A DNA stretch of 64,000 nucleotides, taken from NCBI RefSeq assembly GCF_003597395.2, contig NC_133778.1, positions 14,161,833 to 14,225,832 on the forward strand, given 5' to 3'. How positions within the stretch are numbered: position 1 is the stretch's first letter; the number at the start of each line of letters is the position of its first letter. Both the position numbers and the translations under genes were made by a program. This stretch comes from Chelonoidis abingdonii. Taxonomy: Eukaryota; Chordata; Testudines; Testudinidae. This document shows positions 11,014 to 23,639 of the stretch, piece by piece. Below the pieces are notes generated by a model. It did no database searches. It was not told where the DNA came from and saw only the letters and a program-made list of their open reading frames with translations.

Positions 11014-12192
11014 GGACTGCACCTCCACTACTCTCAAAAAGTGTGGCAAAAACCGCAACACCATTGCTTAGTGTGCTTCAAGACCACCATGTGAATGCTT
11101 TAAAATGTCTTAGGCCAGGTCCACACTTGGTGTGTATTGGTATATCTCCGTGGAAGCCAGTAGCCCTGTACCAATTTACACCAGCTGAGGATCTGTCTCT
11201 TATGTCGACATACACCTTCAGTCAGAGACACGTTCTGAGCATTGCTTGCAGCAAACAGTTACACAGTGAGAAGACCCCATCACTGGATGAACTGATTTAT
11301 CTATTATCACATAATATAAATTATCTCCCAGAAGTGAACACTGGCAATTAGGCACACAATGTAGAAATCTGCAGTAAATGAGGGGCATTATACAGAAAGA
11401 ACTGAAAGATAGCACAGGCTGATATGCCTTATATTTCACATTGAGTGCTATGTAATAGGGTCCTTGGAGCACATACATCAGCCATTTCTTGGAGCAAATT
11501 TGGCTGCAGTTACAAGAAGTTCTGTACTAGTGTATGATGTTACTCACTTGCTGCAAGTAACAACTACAGTGCTCGCATGATTGCAAAATAGCTGAACTAC
11601 TGTGCTAACTACCTCTATTATTTTGCTTGTAATGTCTACACTAGTAATATTTGGCAAATGATCTATGAGTGAGAAGCTAGGAATTGATGAGGTGAAGCCG
11701 TGGGGCACACGAATTTTACAAGCTGCATGTATTCTCCACCTATAAGATTTCTGCTTTCACAGACTTCTTAAAGCCCTTCTGAAAAGAGATGATGAAAGGA
11801 AGCTGGAGGATAACATTATAAATGATGATGAATTGCCACTATGAACGCCAATGAATGGCCAGAAAAAGAGAGTAAGAATGATCCTAGAGCCTGGAGGTTG
11901 GGGCTCTCGCTTTGAATTTGGAAGAACAAAGTTCAAGTTGCTGCTCCAGCAACTGTTTAATTAGTTATATAAAGAGGACCGGCTTCAACAGGGAGACCGA
12001 GGGAGGACCACAGCAGATTATTGCAGAGCCCAGCGGTTAAGGCAAGCTTCTTTAATGGGGGAAACCCTTCTCCACCTCAGGCAGATGGGGGAATGGAATC
12101 TCAGTCTCCCACATCCCAGGCAAGTGAGCTCCCCACTGGGCTGAAAGCTCAGGCAAGTGAGCTCCCCACCTCTATTTCTTCCCATTTTATGA
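11014..12192. other. Unique sequence with one short repeat scrap
   Basis: A piece at 11113-11205 contains 'GGCCAGGTCCACACTTGG' and 'CCAATTTACACCAGCTGAGG', words common in old short chelonian repeats. The rest has no gene or repeat that I can support. Confidence 0.4.
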
Positions 12193-12200
12193 CTCTAGAC

Positions 12201-12430
12201 CAGTGGTGGGCAACCTGCAGCCCATCAGGATAAGCTGATTGCGGGCTGCAAGACAATTTGTTTACATTGACCATCTGCAGGCATGGCCCCCCGCAGCTCC
12301 CAGTGGCCGCAGTTCACCATTCCCGGCCAATGGGAGCTGTGGGGGGCCGTGCCTGAGGACGGTCAATGTCAGCAAAATGTCTCGCAGCCTGCAATCAGCT
12401 TATCCTGAAGGGCCGCATGCGGCACCACTG
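12201..12430. mobile_element. Palindromic hAT non-autonomous element
   Basis: The 230-bp element begins CAGTGGTGGGCAACCTGC and ends GCGGCACCACTG. It is flanked by 8-bp duplications CTCTAGAC (12193-12200) and CTCTAAAC (12431-12438), matching at 7 of 8 bases. The two arms ('GCTGATTGCGGGCTGC'/'GCAGCCTGCAATCAGC', 'GGCCCCCCGCAGCTCCCA'/'TGGGAGCTGTGGGGGGCC') pair along most of the length, so the whole element is a near-palindrome. TIR and duplication length fit the hAT superfamily. Confidence 0.88.
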
Positions 12431-12599
12431 CTCTAAACTATTAAAAATGCTCAAAACTTTTTTTTTCAGTTTATCAAAACATTTCACAATATTTTGATTC
12501 ATGGCAGGTCAAACTGAATTTTCTTCCAATTTTTGGGAACTACCACTGAACTGAAAAATGAGTTCTAAACAGGGCACCAGAACCACTACCTCTGCTTCC

Positions 12600-12955
12600 A
12601 TCTCCTCCTCCACCTCCTCGTGTAGGGCCCAATCTGTTAGGCATCTTCTGAGAATGGCTAGTGGTTTAGGCACCCCAGCAAGCTAGGTGGGGGATGCCTC
12701 TTTTGAGTATCCTACCATGGCTTAGGTTCCTGGATGTCAGGACTGAGGCAGCTGTGTGCATATCCAGCAACAGGTTTTTATGCACCTAAAGGACTTTATC
12801 AGTGAAAACTTACGCAACTAGGGACTTTAGGTGTCTACAGGGCTAGGCAGCAGGTGAGCTGGTAGAATATAAATTTTGGACTTAGGCACTTGACGTGGCA
12901 GTTAGACACCTAAATCCCCATATGAACCTAGCCCTTTGTAATTACATTTTCAGTA
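12600..12955. repeat. Degenerate repeat with TAGGCACCTAAA-type words
   Basis: Words such as 'TTAGGCATCTTCTG', 'GACTTTAGGTGTC', 'TTAGGCACTTGACG' and 'TTAGACACCTAAATCCC' recur in both orientations. This is typical of an old inverted-repeat element. The ends are not definable by eye. Confidence 0.35.
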
Positions 12956-12959
12956 CATC

Positions 12960-13924
12960 TGATGAAACTGAAACCACAAGATCAATATGCAAGAAGGCTA
13001 TGCCAGTTAGCCTCATCATGCTGATCTGACATAGAGCTTAATTTACTAGAGACCATATATTCTGGGGCACCAAAGGTAAGAAATCAGAGTCCTTATGTTG
13101 CAGCAATCAGTGCTGGAACTCAATCATGTTGCTGCAATATTTCCAACTCTATGCATGGAAATCTCATGAGTGTCCTAAAATAATCATGTGATTTGTTTAA
13201 CAACATGACGTTTTTAAAATAACTTTGGGTCTCTATTTATTTGACTTCTGCCTTTCAAACTTCAAACTGCCTTTCAAACATTTTTTTCACAATCATGAGA
13301 GCTAGAATCTTATTTAAAAAAAAATATCCTCCTGAACTCATATAATCACTTGTCTCCAGGAGCTGAGGATATAAAAAAAAATATTGGGATAAAACCAGGA
13401 GAGCTGGCAACACTCATATGCTAGAGCAGTAAACAAATCAAAATATAGTCTCAAAACACATGAAGACATCAGAAACAGAGAACAGCGTACACCATGTACA
13501 GATTAAAATAAAAACCAAAACAGCAGAATAAGGCTCAACAGCAATACCCGTAAGTGAGAGAAAACCTGAAAAGCAAATGTGGTGACTGTACAGCACTAAA
13601 TGCACAAACCATTAGGCATATGTACACAGCAGTAGGAGCACATCAAACTAGGAGTGACAATGACACCTACAAATGTGTACTAGCAGATACCGCACTTCAT
13701 GAAGGGATGACCAGTTTACATGCTAGACACGAAAAAGACTTTACTCAAATTTTTTGAATAATTGACCTGGAGCTGTTATTACAAAATTACGTTCTCTATA
13801 ATTGCAGTAGGATCATAATACTGAAAAGCAGCGTGCCCAGAATTTCTGACATGCATATGTTATGAGTCATACAGGGGATGAAGCAAAGCAAAATCCCAGT
13901 TGTCCTATAATGGAGAAATATGAG
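12960..13924. other. Unique sequence, nothing recognised
   Basis: AT-rich. Possibly the upstream part of the Gypsy fossil reaches in from the right, but I cannot identify RT, RNase H or the integrase zinc finger here. The 67-codon frame at 13554 has no motif. Confidence 0.4.
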
Positions 13925-13929
13925 CAGTC

Positions 13930-14335
13930 TTGATGTCTGGGCAGCATTACTTCCCAGCCAGACAACAAAGTGAACCACTTACGAGGCATGAAATACCTGA
14001 CCGACCTTGGAGCAAGGTAGCCAAGGATTTATGTACAGTGAGCACTCAAGAATACCTTGTGATGGCTGAATTCTATTCTAACTATTGGGAAATACAGCAG
14101 ATCCCTTTCAGGCAGTAGCAGACGCTTCTGTTAAATGCCACAAGAATGGTTTGCCCAGCATGGAATAATTCCAGAGAGAGTAATTATAGAAAATAGACCT
14201 TTGCTTGACTGTCAGTGATTTGCACAGTTTGCTGTGTCAGCAGAGTTTAAACATGCCACATTCCCTCTGCATGAAAGCCAGTCTAATAGCAAAGCAGAAG
14301 CAGATGTCAAAATCACCAGGATGATGCTGGGATAA
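13930..14335 (+). pseudogene. Ty3/Gypsy-type integrase core, broken
   Basis: The first frame (13930-14118) reads 'EPLTRHEIPDRPWSKVAKDL', the conserved entry to the Gypsy-type integrase core, then 'TQEYLVMAEFYSNYWEI'. After a frameshift, a second frame (14138-14335) reads 'FAQHGIIPERVIIENRPLL', a TGA stop, then 'FAQFAVSAEFKHATFPLHES' and 'QSNSKAEADVKITRMML'. The family normally has D-N at the second catalytic position; here E-N is seen, so the centre is damaged. LTRs are not visible nearby. It is a fossil of an LTR retrotransposon or a domesticated-integrase relative. Confidence 0.72.
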
Positions 14336-14507
14336 GAGACCTGTGGAATGCACTGTGGGACTAGACAGATAAACCAACAGAAGACATAGTCCAGCACAAA
14401 GTTTCATATCATGCGGTGTGTAACCTAAGGGGTGGTTTTCCATATGTTTGACATTGCTGTAGTGGAAAAAGTGTAGGGAAAAACAGTGGAAATAGAAGAA
14501 GAATATT

Positions 14508-14941
14508 ACCACAATTCAAGAAGGATGTTGATAACTTGGAGAGGGTTCAGAGAAGAACCATGAGAACGATTAATAGATTCAAACATGCCTTATAGAGATA
14601 AGATAAATAGATTGAGCTCCTTGAGTCTAACAAAGAGAAGGGGTGATTTGATTACAGGCTACAAGTACCTACATGGGGAAAATGATCCAATGGCTGGAAG
14701 CTGAAGCTAGAAAAATTCAGTCTGGAAATAAGTTTTTAACAGTGAACATAATTACCCATTCAAACAATTTACCAAGGGCTGTGGTGGATTCTCCATCACG
14801 GACAATTTTTAAATCAAGATTGGACAGTTTCTTAAAAGATCTGCTCTAAGAGTTATTTGGGGGAAGTTCTATGACCTGTGCTGTAGTGGAGTCAGAATGG
14901 ATGATCAGAATGGTCCCTTCTGGCTTTGGAATCTATGACTA
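14508..14941 (+). mobile_element. CR1 LINE, 5'-truncated 3' end
   Basis: Typical CR1 3' sequence: 'GAGAGGGTTCAGAGAAGAACC' near 14540, 'GGTGGATTCTCCATCACGGA' at 14781-14800, 'GGTCCCTTCTGGCTTTGGA' and the terminal 'GAATCTATGA' at 14930-14939. Only the end of ORF2 and the 3' UTR remain. The 5' truncation is usual for target-primed reverse transcription. It is diverged enough to be an old subfamily. Confidence 0.85.
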
Positions 14942-16424
14942 CTACCAAGATGTACGGACAAAACAAGAGATGTACTTCAACTGTATATGAACCCGCACTA
15001 CTATGAGCTTATGACCTACTCATGTACTTCTGCTGCATATGACCTGGGCACTCCTTTTCTGTACTAGGATAATTCTATTGCCACAACTATCATTTCCTGT
15101 AAACTTCCAGGAAACAGATGTTGCAAACAAATCCCACCCTCACATCTCCAGATCCAGAGAGTCTAACAGAAACAGGCAACGATTCCAAACAAGACAAGTT
15201 GACCCAGGGAATGTCAGTAAAACAACCAGCACAGAAGTCAGTGAAATCCCTTCGAAGCTGTGCCTCCAGAAAAGCTAGAAAACAAAACCACATGAAACAG
15301 TAAGAAAGTCATCTAGCAATTTCCAAGACATTTTTACTACTGTTTAAAAAACAAACTTTTGAACTACTCAATTCTGCAACAAGAAGATATATGAGAGATC
15401 TATACTAAAATCCATATGTGCATCTCTGATGGGCACGTATATAGCCCATTAAAAATAGAGCCATCTATTGACATAATGGAATATCTAGTTTTCATATGTT
15501 TGTAAATTCAATAAGGGTGTCATTGCTACATTGCAAGGAGCTTCCGGTCCAGTGCATTTAGAAGCATAGGCTTGGGAGGAGAGTATATTTATTTAAGGTT
15601 TGAGAGCCAGTGATACAAGGTGATGTGACTGTTACTGATGGTGATTTCCAGGTGAAGGCTAAGAATGGAAGTCTCTCAATACTCTGAGGTGAGCAAAATG
15701 ATGACTGGAACATGAAACCCAGAAATGCTGCTTTTTTCTGCTGCAGTGCTTAGGTTTCGATTATTTACCCTGTACCACATGCCTTAATTAACAGACGATT
15801 TGTAAATCTTTTGCCATGCTTAATGTGTGACCTTAAAATAATGTATTTCATCTACTCTTATACTCTTATTTAATAGAATAGGGACAGAAAATATTTGGTG
15901 CCCTACACCACCCTGCCATCAGAGTAGGATTTTACCTGACACTAAATTCCCGAGTTCACTGTCCAATTTTAAATTTTCTATCATTGTTTATCTTCTGGGA
16001 ATGTCTAAAGACAATGATATTTTGGAACAGCAAATCAGAACATGGAACAATTTCAACACACAAATTCTTTCTGTTGAGAATGATGCTGAGATGTCAGAGC
16101 AATAAAGTGATAGGAAGAACTGATATTTGGAACAAGCTGTTCCCTCTAATAGGCTTCCACATTAATAGCATATTGACGTATTATACACAGTACCATGCAG
16201 AGCTGCCAGACAACCAGATTGCCAAATAGCTGAAAAGATAAAGAAACCAGAACCTCAGCCATTCAGAGTCCTGCCCAGTCATAAAACAGAGTGCAAATTT
16301 TAAAAACTCCTTTTGGGTGACGAAGTTAATGATTGGACGATGCAAACAATGCAGCTAAATTCAAAGCCAAAAATGAAACAGGACAGTGGCAGTGTGGTGT
16401 ACCAGCATCACGAGGCAACATTAC
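14942..16424. other. Unique sequence, nothing recognised
   Basis: No gene, RNA or repeat that I can support. Open frames overlapping on both strands at 15039-15303 are short and share no motif. Confidence 0.4.
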
Positions 16425-16500
16425 CTTAATATATCATGTTTGTAAAGCACTTTGAAGTTGTAAAAATAGATACTGAAAATGCTATTATTTTACTGACATC
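16425..16500 (+). mobile_element. SINE tail fragment
   Basis: 'TTTGTAAAGCACTTTGAAG' followed by 'AAAAATAGATACTGAAAATGC' is the typical LINE-derived tail region of the window's SINE family (compare 54098-54140). The head is missing. Confidence 0.5.
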
Positions 16501-16971
16501 TGTTATGTTTAGTAATGACAGATAAAGCCATTGTCATTAAACATGATAGTAGGACCCATGGTGCCCGCTTTAAAACATAATCACCAGCTCCATGTCAATA
16601 ACTGTTTTCTACAAATGCCGGAGCGACTGTAGCAATGGGAGGTCACTGGGCTTCAGTAAAGTTCTATTTTTGTTGTACAATGTTGGGAAGAGAAATTACA
16701 ACACAGAGCACTTGCTGGTGCATTTACTCACACCCTTCTGTAAGCAAGTTCTGATAGATCAGTACATAGCATGAGCAGCAGGACACAACTTAGCTCATGC
16801 TGATAATTGATAGGCTCTCTCTTGAGTAAGGGGGTTTGATGGGCTGGGAGGATGCACTCTTAAATAAGTGGAGTGAACCAGATTTAATTATAGGACCAGC
16901 AGTCAGTAGGAGTTGCAGATGCTCTGCATCTGTGAGAGTCAGCCCAATAATTTAGGCACAGAACTTTAGAC

Positions 16972-17092
16972 TCGAGTACCTGATTTTCAGAGATGCTGAG
17001 CCCCACCTGCTGCTTCTATCAAAGTCAATGGAAGTTATGGGTACTCAGAAAATTTCTGAAACCTCTGAAAATCAGTTCCCAAGAGTACAAGT
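16972..17092. repeat. Short foldback element
   Basis: It begins 'CCTGATTTTCAGAGATGCTGA' (leading 18 bases shown by pairing with the right end) and ends 'CTCTGAAAATCAG'. The ends are inverted copies around a centre that contains 'AAAGTCAATGG'. It is a non-autonomous inverted-repeat element of under 130 bp. Confidence 0.55.
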
Positions 17093-17419
17093 GCTGGCTT
17101 TAACTGGTCTGTGCCTCAACCCAATCCCAAGAGCACAGACATCCATAGCACAACTCATATCCTTATTTCATTTTTCTTCACAATTGTAGCATAGCGATTG
17201 CAAACTGAATTTACCTATAGTCCTCCCTCCATGCCCACCCCCAACAACAAAAACCTCCAATGTGAGACTGGGGAAGTATAAGGAGTTCAAATGGCTTTTG
17301 AAATGTGCCAGATATACTTTTGGGACAATAAGTGGTAAGTGGATTTCCTGGGGAATCCTTGGGCAGTAGCTAATGCAAATTCCACAACCCCACTTATGCA
17401 GAAACTCAGCCTTTTGAAG

Positions 17420-17677
17420 GCTCTCCCTGTAGCTTGTCCGTGCCAGCTAACTCAGGCTAATGGGCTAAGGCTAAGCAGCTGTTTAATTGTGGCATAGACG
17501 TTCGGGCTCAGGCTGGAGCCTTAGCGCTAGGACCCTCCCCCTCACAGCGTCCTAGAGCCCAGGCTCCAGCCCAAACTCCAACACCACTATTAAACAGTCC
17601 ACTAGCCTGAGCCTCATGAGCCCAAGGCAGCTGCCACAGGCCAGCCATGGGTTTTTAATTGCAATGTAGACATACCC
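17420..17677. mobile_element. Palindromic MITE with GTAGACATACCC end
   Basis: The right end is 'TTGCAATGTAGACATACCC'. The interior pairs with itself: 'GGGCTCAGGCTGGAGCC' against 'AGGCTCCAGCCC', and 'AGCTGTTTAATTG' against 'CTATTAAACAG'. The expected left end 'GGGTATGTCTACAC' is missing or badly diverged. The superfamily is not certain from the sequence. Confidence 0.65.
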
Positions 17678-17689
17678 TAACTGGTGATT

Positions 17690-18240
17690 ACCTGTTCCAG
17701 GAGACTGGAGATCAAAGACCCAAGCTGTTTAAAGAAACAGCTGAACTGCCCCACGGGGGTCTGGTTCCTGTTCTAAAAACTGGCATGGATTGTAACCAAG
17801 GGGGCAAACCCAGCTGTCACGTATGAAAGACTAAGGCCCACCACAGCACCTAGACTGGAGCTGGAGATGACCTCTGGTAAGCTTTTAGCATGTGTGTAGG
17901 TTCTTCTATTGTTTTGTACATGTTTTCTTTGTAGTACTTTTACAGTAAGAATAAAGGTACTTGCTTAAAAAGAGCTGTGTGGTAATGTATACCTGCTGGC
18001 TATACACTATTCATTGCCTGCAGAGAGCCAGCAAAGTGCAGGTGCTGGCTTTTAGGCACACTGGCTTGCTGGGGATATTGCTGTGTGTATCGGGGCTGTG
18101 TAGCATTAAAACCTTGATCAGAAGAGAGAGAAAGATCCAGGTCTCCACCCAAGAGAGGTGACAGCTGGGAGCTGGAAGCCTTACGTGGTGCCCTCAAGGG
18201 CAGGAATACAGGTGAAACTCTGACACCTCTCCTCCAAACC
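17690..18240 (+). mobile_element. LTR-like region with AATAAA signal
   Basis: The sequence around 17760-18240 is one I associate with a high-copy chelonian LTR 3' half. It contains 'AAGAATAAAGGTACTTGC' (poly(A) signal about 17949-17954) followed by 'AAAAAGAGCTGTGTGG', then a pyrimidine/purine mixed region ending near 'CTCCAAACCCTAAGCC'. No duplication or left boundary was found, so its extent and class are uncertain. Confidence 0.4.
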
Positions 18241-20145
18241 CTAAGCCACCAAGATGCATACATAAAAACCCAAGGAACAGTATAGTTCAATTTAAGGAGC
18301 GCAAGGGTACCAATCTCCCTTTTGTCTATTTACTGAAGTGATAGTGGCCATATCAGTCCCTAGCTAGATACGTTATAAACACTGGGGAAGGGGCTGTATC
18401 TCTTATTTGTTCTGTGGGCATGTAAAACCCAGGAGAGGTATTAACGCAAGCATGCATTAGTGCTTGGTGTTGGGAGAGTTGAGGCAGGATGTGAGGCATA
18501 TGGTATTGTCTGTGTCCATGATCTTCCTTATCATAGCCAGTCTCAGCAGAGACCTCAAGAGACTCAGATCTGGATTCTGAGCCTAACTTCTAGTCAGTAC
18601 AAATGCTTCCCATCAGATAAATAGTCAAATGCTGATGCCATGTTGTGGTTGCTTTGCTGAGTGACATCAGAACCAGCCATAGCCCTGTTTACCAGTTCTA
18701 ATTTTTACCTATCCTTCTAGCAACAGAAAGTGAACGCTGTCTAAGGTGACTTGCGTGTAATATCCCAAGAAAAGCATGCGACACATGAATGACTCAGGCC
18801 TTATGATGTGAGGAATAATCCAGGCCATCCATATTTAATGGCTGTTCATTACAAATTTCACAGTGTTGGTACCTAAGACCTCCTGAAGCAGAGGTCCATG
18901 ACAAGTTTGCAAGTATGATAGATAGGCAGTTCTTGGCAGGAACTGATTTTCCTAAAGTTGACTAAGAAGCATAATATGAAGTTAAAGGGTATAGGAAAGT
19001 TTTCTGTCAGGTCATTTTTATCCTTATTAGTAGCTCTAAAAAACTCAACAATCTTGCACAGAAAAAATAAACAGAGATAGTGTTACATATTAATCACAAG
19101 TATTCACAGGGAGCTAAGGCCATCTACATGCTGATCACATCGGCAGCAGCCATCAGATTATCATTGGAAACATCAGGATTATTATTACTGTATTTAATTA
19201 TGTTATTATTGCAACCACAGAAGTGAAATCTAAGTGCTTCTTTGGTCAAACAGAGGAAATTGTTTTTACAAAAAGATCACATGCACTTTTATCTTTGGAG
19301 AATGTTGGTGATTTTTTTTTTTTTAAAAAGGGAGGGAACTCAACCAGAATCCGTTAGGTTGGAATGTAATAATTAATTAATGTCCAAGCAGCACTTTGAA
19401 GGCATAAAGACTATAGAAGTGTGAGGTGTGAACATTATTGTCTCACCCAGGCTCAGACAGTTCTGCTGAAAGGGAAGACAGCTTGTAAGTGAAAAAACAT
19501 GTCAGGAAGGTCCTGATTTAGAGCTGTAATCTGTCTGCCCCAGCATGGGTGTGCTGGGAGAGAGAAGAGTTCAAGGAGCATATCCCCTCCAACTACTTAT
19601 GCGCAGCTGAAAAGGATCTAGGAAGAAAACTGATCTTACACCTCATGAGTACTAGGGTGTCTAACATCCCCAGCCCTATTCTGTAGCGTCTGTTCTGAAA
19701 GAGGTCGGCAAGAGAGATACATCTGTATACATATTACATATATATGTAGGACAGTTAGAGCACCATCCCCTGGCACATTAGAACATGTAGCATTATCTAT
19801 AAGTTAGAAGGTTCAATCAGGTTGCTATTGTGTACTGCAAATGTTTCCCAGCATGCAGCTTCTAACAGCCCCAAGGAGTTTTGGTCGTCTGTGTAGGAGA
19901 CACAGCCAGGGCACTGCCTCCATCCTGGTTCTTGTACCAACAGGAGGCCTTTTCTGATGCTGCAGTAAAGGTCACTCTTGAATGCATTCCCCACATGCTG
20001 CAATTAGTTATTCAGTCTCTGTTGTCCTGTTTAGAGAACCTCTGCTCAGCTGCTACAGCTCCTCTCTCCCCTCAAAGAAGAACAGCCAAAACTTGGCCCT
20101 GATCCTGCACAATTTTTTACCCTAGTCTCACCTCCCAACTCTAGA
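18241..20145. other. Unique sequence, nothing recognised
   Basis: No supported gene or repeat. It includes a poly(T) stretch at 19313-19324 and AT-rich tracts. Confidence 0.4.
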
Positions 20146-20215
20146 TGGAAGGCCTGATTCTGCTCACCATTATACTAGTGTAAATCTAGGGTAACGCTAC
20201 TGAAATCCACAGAAT
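20146..20215. repeat. Short foldback fragment, GGCCTGATTCTG type
   Basis: 'GGCCTGATTCTGCTCACC' is followed by 'AGTGTAAATCTAGGGTAAC' and 'CACAGAATTAC'. It corresponds to the left arm of the element seen complete at 60498-60594. The right arm is not recognisable. Confidence 0.45.
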
Positions 20216-23200
20216 TACAACAGCAGAAAACTGATGGAAACAAGGGCAGAATGATCCTGGAATCCGCAGAAGTTTTAGCAAAGGAAGAAAGAAAGAAAAA
20301 GAAACTAAGAAATGGAGCTTCCCTTTGAAGCAGTTGCGTAAAAGTCACTGAAAATTCTTGAGAGAGAGAGAGAGACAGTCATAATGAACAAAGAGAGATC
20401 TTCAAGTGACTTACTATAATACTCCCTACCTCAAAATATCACCCATACACTTCAAGGTAGTTCTTTGCCTTGAATCTATATAGCTTACTACAAGATTAAA
20501 GAAAAACAGTATATTCTTCAGACTTCCAGTGCATGTATTGGGTAATCATACCAAGATATCAATCACAACTTTTCTTCATAGGTACAAAGTGCCACAATGA
20601 CATTAAAATATTCATACTCTTTAACCAGTGGATTCTCCTGTCCCTGAACTCTTGACTTTTTTCAGTAAGTAGGCCCCTTTTTTTAACTGATACATAAACA
20701 GCAAGTGAAGTGGAAACATAGCATAAGCCACAACATGAATCGTGGAGAGAAAGCCAAACATACGTAAACAGGGAAAAACAACAGTCACACACAACATGAA
20801 AGGATGACCTTGGTAGCAACATGGCAGATCATTCTCTCCAATACATGGAAGATTTGGGAGATACTTGTCAAAGAATTTTTGCTCCTACACAGGACTGACG
20901 GTTGCAGGACAGTCCTGCTGAGTTAATAAAGCACATCATCACTGAAAGATCTAAGCTAGATTTCAGCGAGCTAATCAAATCTTCATGGATCCCCAGCAGC
21001 AGTAACCATCCGCAAGGACTGAATATTATATATACTGAATTTCCTAATGGTAGATCATCCATAACCAGGTCATTTGGATGAGGCCACATTATTAATATTA
21101 CATAGATAGTTGAACTGTGTGGGGCAAACAAAACTGGCCTGAGCCATCACCCATTCCCTTAAATGACTTAGATACAAACAGTCCATGAACACGTCCTTAA
21201 AGCTAGATGAAGCAGTCCTGAGGCTCCCAGCCAGATTTGCTTCCTGGGCATGCCTGGTTTCAGAGTGTGGAAGGAAAAGTCCCTCTATGGGGTTTCAAGA
21301 TGGTCTTCAGAATGCAGCCAAGCAATCTGCTCCTCCTCTCCCACGTACATCATTTCCACCTAGTAGTACTGAAGTTCTAGCTGGCTCCTACCTCTCTGGA
21401 ATAAGTCACTCTTCAGGGAATAGCCAAGCAGTTCTCAATCACCTCCTCTCCTGTGGCAGAAGCAGCTGGATAGAGGGACTGTTGGGTTTTATTAGTGACT
21501 GTGTTTTGGGTATCTGCAGGTGAGGGGCAGGCAAGGTGAGTTGGATGTGTAAGGACAGTGAGAGAGACAGGGTCTGGATGACTGCTACAGGAGTGTAAGA
21601 GAGGGAACTATGATGTTCATCTATTAAAATAAGCACTGAAAGAAGATCTGAACAGGAGGTCCAGTTCTGAATGTCTGTTTATAATGAAGACGGGATTAAC
21701 CTAAGTGAATGAATCAGAAATGACCCATGTAATTGTCCAAAACTTTACATGAACCAGAAATCAAGCTTTTACTAATTATTTTTTCAAGGCCTGTATACTT
21801 CCTGTGTTTGGATGGAAACGGAAGTATCGTGTGAGAGATTATCCTTGCAATACTCCTGGCCCAGCCCAAAACAGAGATTACTCTGAGTGCCTTGAAGTTT
21901 GCATGAGTGCTGAAAAAGCATCTGAACTTCTGAGGTCTTTTCTGAACGAAACTGCAGAACTATCAGGGAATTTGCTCCTGGACACTTCAGCATTATCAGG
22001 ATTCCTGCACTCACTCTAACGCACCTGACAATGCCAGGGGTACAATCTAGCATTCACTATTGCAAAGTGTAGCTATTACCTTGAAGCCTACACTGTAGGA
22101 TGTGATAGATTTATCTGGCCAACTCTGTTAGTCTTTCACTGTTTTTGTTCTGTTATTGATTTTCTGAATGTCATTTATTATTTTTGACATTTCCTATCCA
22201 AAATGAACTAAACACCTGTTTTATTATAGACCTTATATTTTACTCAAATATATCATAATAACCCAGAAGAACTGAAAATACCTTTGTCATCAGCATCTAT
22301 TTTTCCCCCCATGCATAGCATTCCAAAATCAAAGTCAGACCACATCAACATTTGCATCGCTCTTCCCTAAATGCATCCAAGAGTTCATTAAAGAATAATA
22401 AACTGTGTAATTCAAACAATTAGCATGCCAAGAAAAAAAAAGCCAGGAAACTGATGCGAAAACTGAGACAGCATGAGCCACAAGAGACACTGGGCCAGAC
22501 TGTGATCCCATTACTTTAATGTAAAACTTTTGATTTACCTTGGTGAAAGTGAGGTCAAGTGTGTTCAAGTTCCAAAGATGACAAACATTAAACCCTCTCC
22601 TCTCAGAAGTCTTATTGGTTAGATTTATCATTAATCCCTCTTATCTGAATTAGCAGATGGGACTCTGAGAACATGACCATAAGCAGCAGAGTAGTCGACG
22701 TTAACCACCTTAGATATTTTTGGCATCCCATATATAGCATATGGAGGGCAGCGGTCCAGATCAATGAACCACAAAGGTAAAATCCAGCCTCTGTTGAAGT
22801 CAGAGGGGAGACTGTGGTGCATCATGGGAGATGAAGCCCAGATAAGGAGCACAGCCCATAGGAGAGTATGAGAGCATGAACCACCCAAACTTCAGTTCCT
22901 ATGAGGCACCGCTGTACGTTAAGCAAATGCAGTTTAATGTCACACTGACTCAAAATGAGAAATAGCATGGCTGTTCAACAAACTAAAAATGTTTTATTTA
23001 TGGTCAAATTGACCTCCCTCCCAAAAAAAATTGTTTTGATTTTCCTGACAGAAAAAAAATAAATAAATAAAAAACACCTTTCCACAAAATCAAAATTTTC
23101 TGCAGTGACATTTTGATTAAATTATGATTCCATCAAAAACCCATTTTGATGGAAAATTCCCAATCAGCTCTAGCACGTGAAATTTAAAATCAGTGGGACA

Positions 23201-23394
23201 TAAGTCAGTATGTGCTTAATTGGGGGCTTAATAACTATGGTCTTATAAGATGTACAGGAAGTTAATTTGAAGCTGTATTAATGTTAGGTGAGGTAATGAG
23301 CCCTTAAAAAATGTATAGGAATGATATTCGTCCATAGCAGGTGCAACCTATGAATGTTTTAAAGTCTTCTCCCAAGTGAGACAATTTGCAAATG
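20216..23394. other. Unique sequence, nothing recognised
   Basis: About 3.2 kb without a supported gene. A GA-rich microsatellite lies at 20361-20375. The frames 20559-20822, 21185-21523 and 21804-22019 were inspected and have no domain or paired splice sites that I can defend. Confidence 0.4.
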
Positions 23395-23520
23395 TAGATC
23401 TCAATCCTGCAGTGATGCATCCAAATAAATGTACTCACCTGAGTAGTTCTATTGAAGCCAATGGGACTACTCATCTTTGTCAAGTTATTCACACACATAA
23501 CTATTCACAGGATCAGGATC
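23395..23520. repeat. Short foldback element, CAATCCTGCA type
   Basis: The left arm 'TCTCAATCCTGCAGTG' pairs imperfectly with the right arm 'TTCACAGGATCAGGAT'. The centre carries 'GAAGCCAATGGGACTACTC'. The related element at 31622-31737 has a cleaner palindrome. Confidence 0.5.
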
Positions 23521-23564
23521 TTTAGGACAAATTCATTTCTCAAGTACATAGTTCTCAATCCAAA

Positions 23565-23635
23565 ATAACTAGCGACTTCAGTGGAGTTGCTTCATATTGA
23601 CCCCAGTGTAACTGAGACCAGATTTTAGCCCTTAT
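23565..23635. repeat. Foldback fragment, right arm
   Basis: 'GACTTCAGTGGAGTTGC' then 'CCCAGTGTAACTGAGACC' and 'TTTTAGCCC' matches the right half of the GGCCTGATTCTG group. The left half is absent. Confidence 0.45.
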
Positions 23636-23639
23636 CAGA

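Noticed and set aside
21185..21523. 112-codon frame
   Set aside because: No motif, no splice sites I can defend, and mixed composition; chance length in vertebrate DNA.
21804..22019. 71-codon frame with gene-like composition and an upstream pyrimidine tract plus AG
   Set aside because: The upstream tract resembles an acceptor site, but I know no matching protein, there is no donor, and a minus-strand frame overlaps. Orthology data would be needed.
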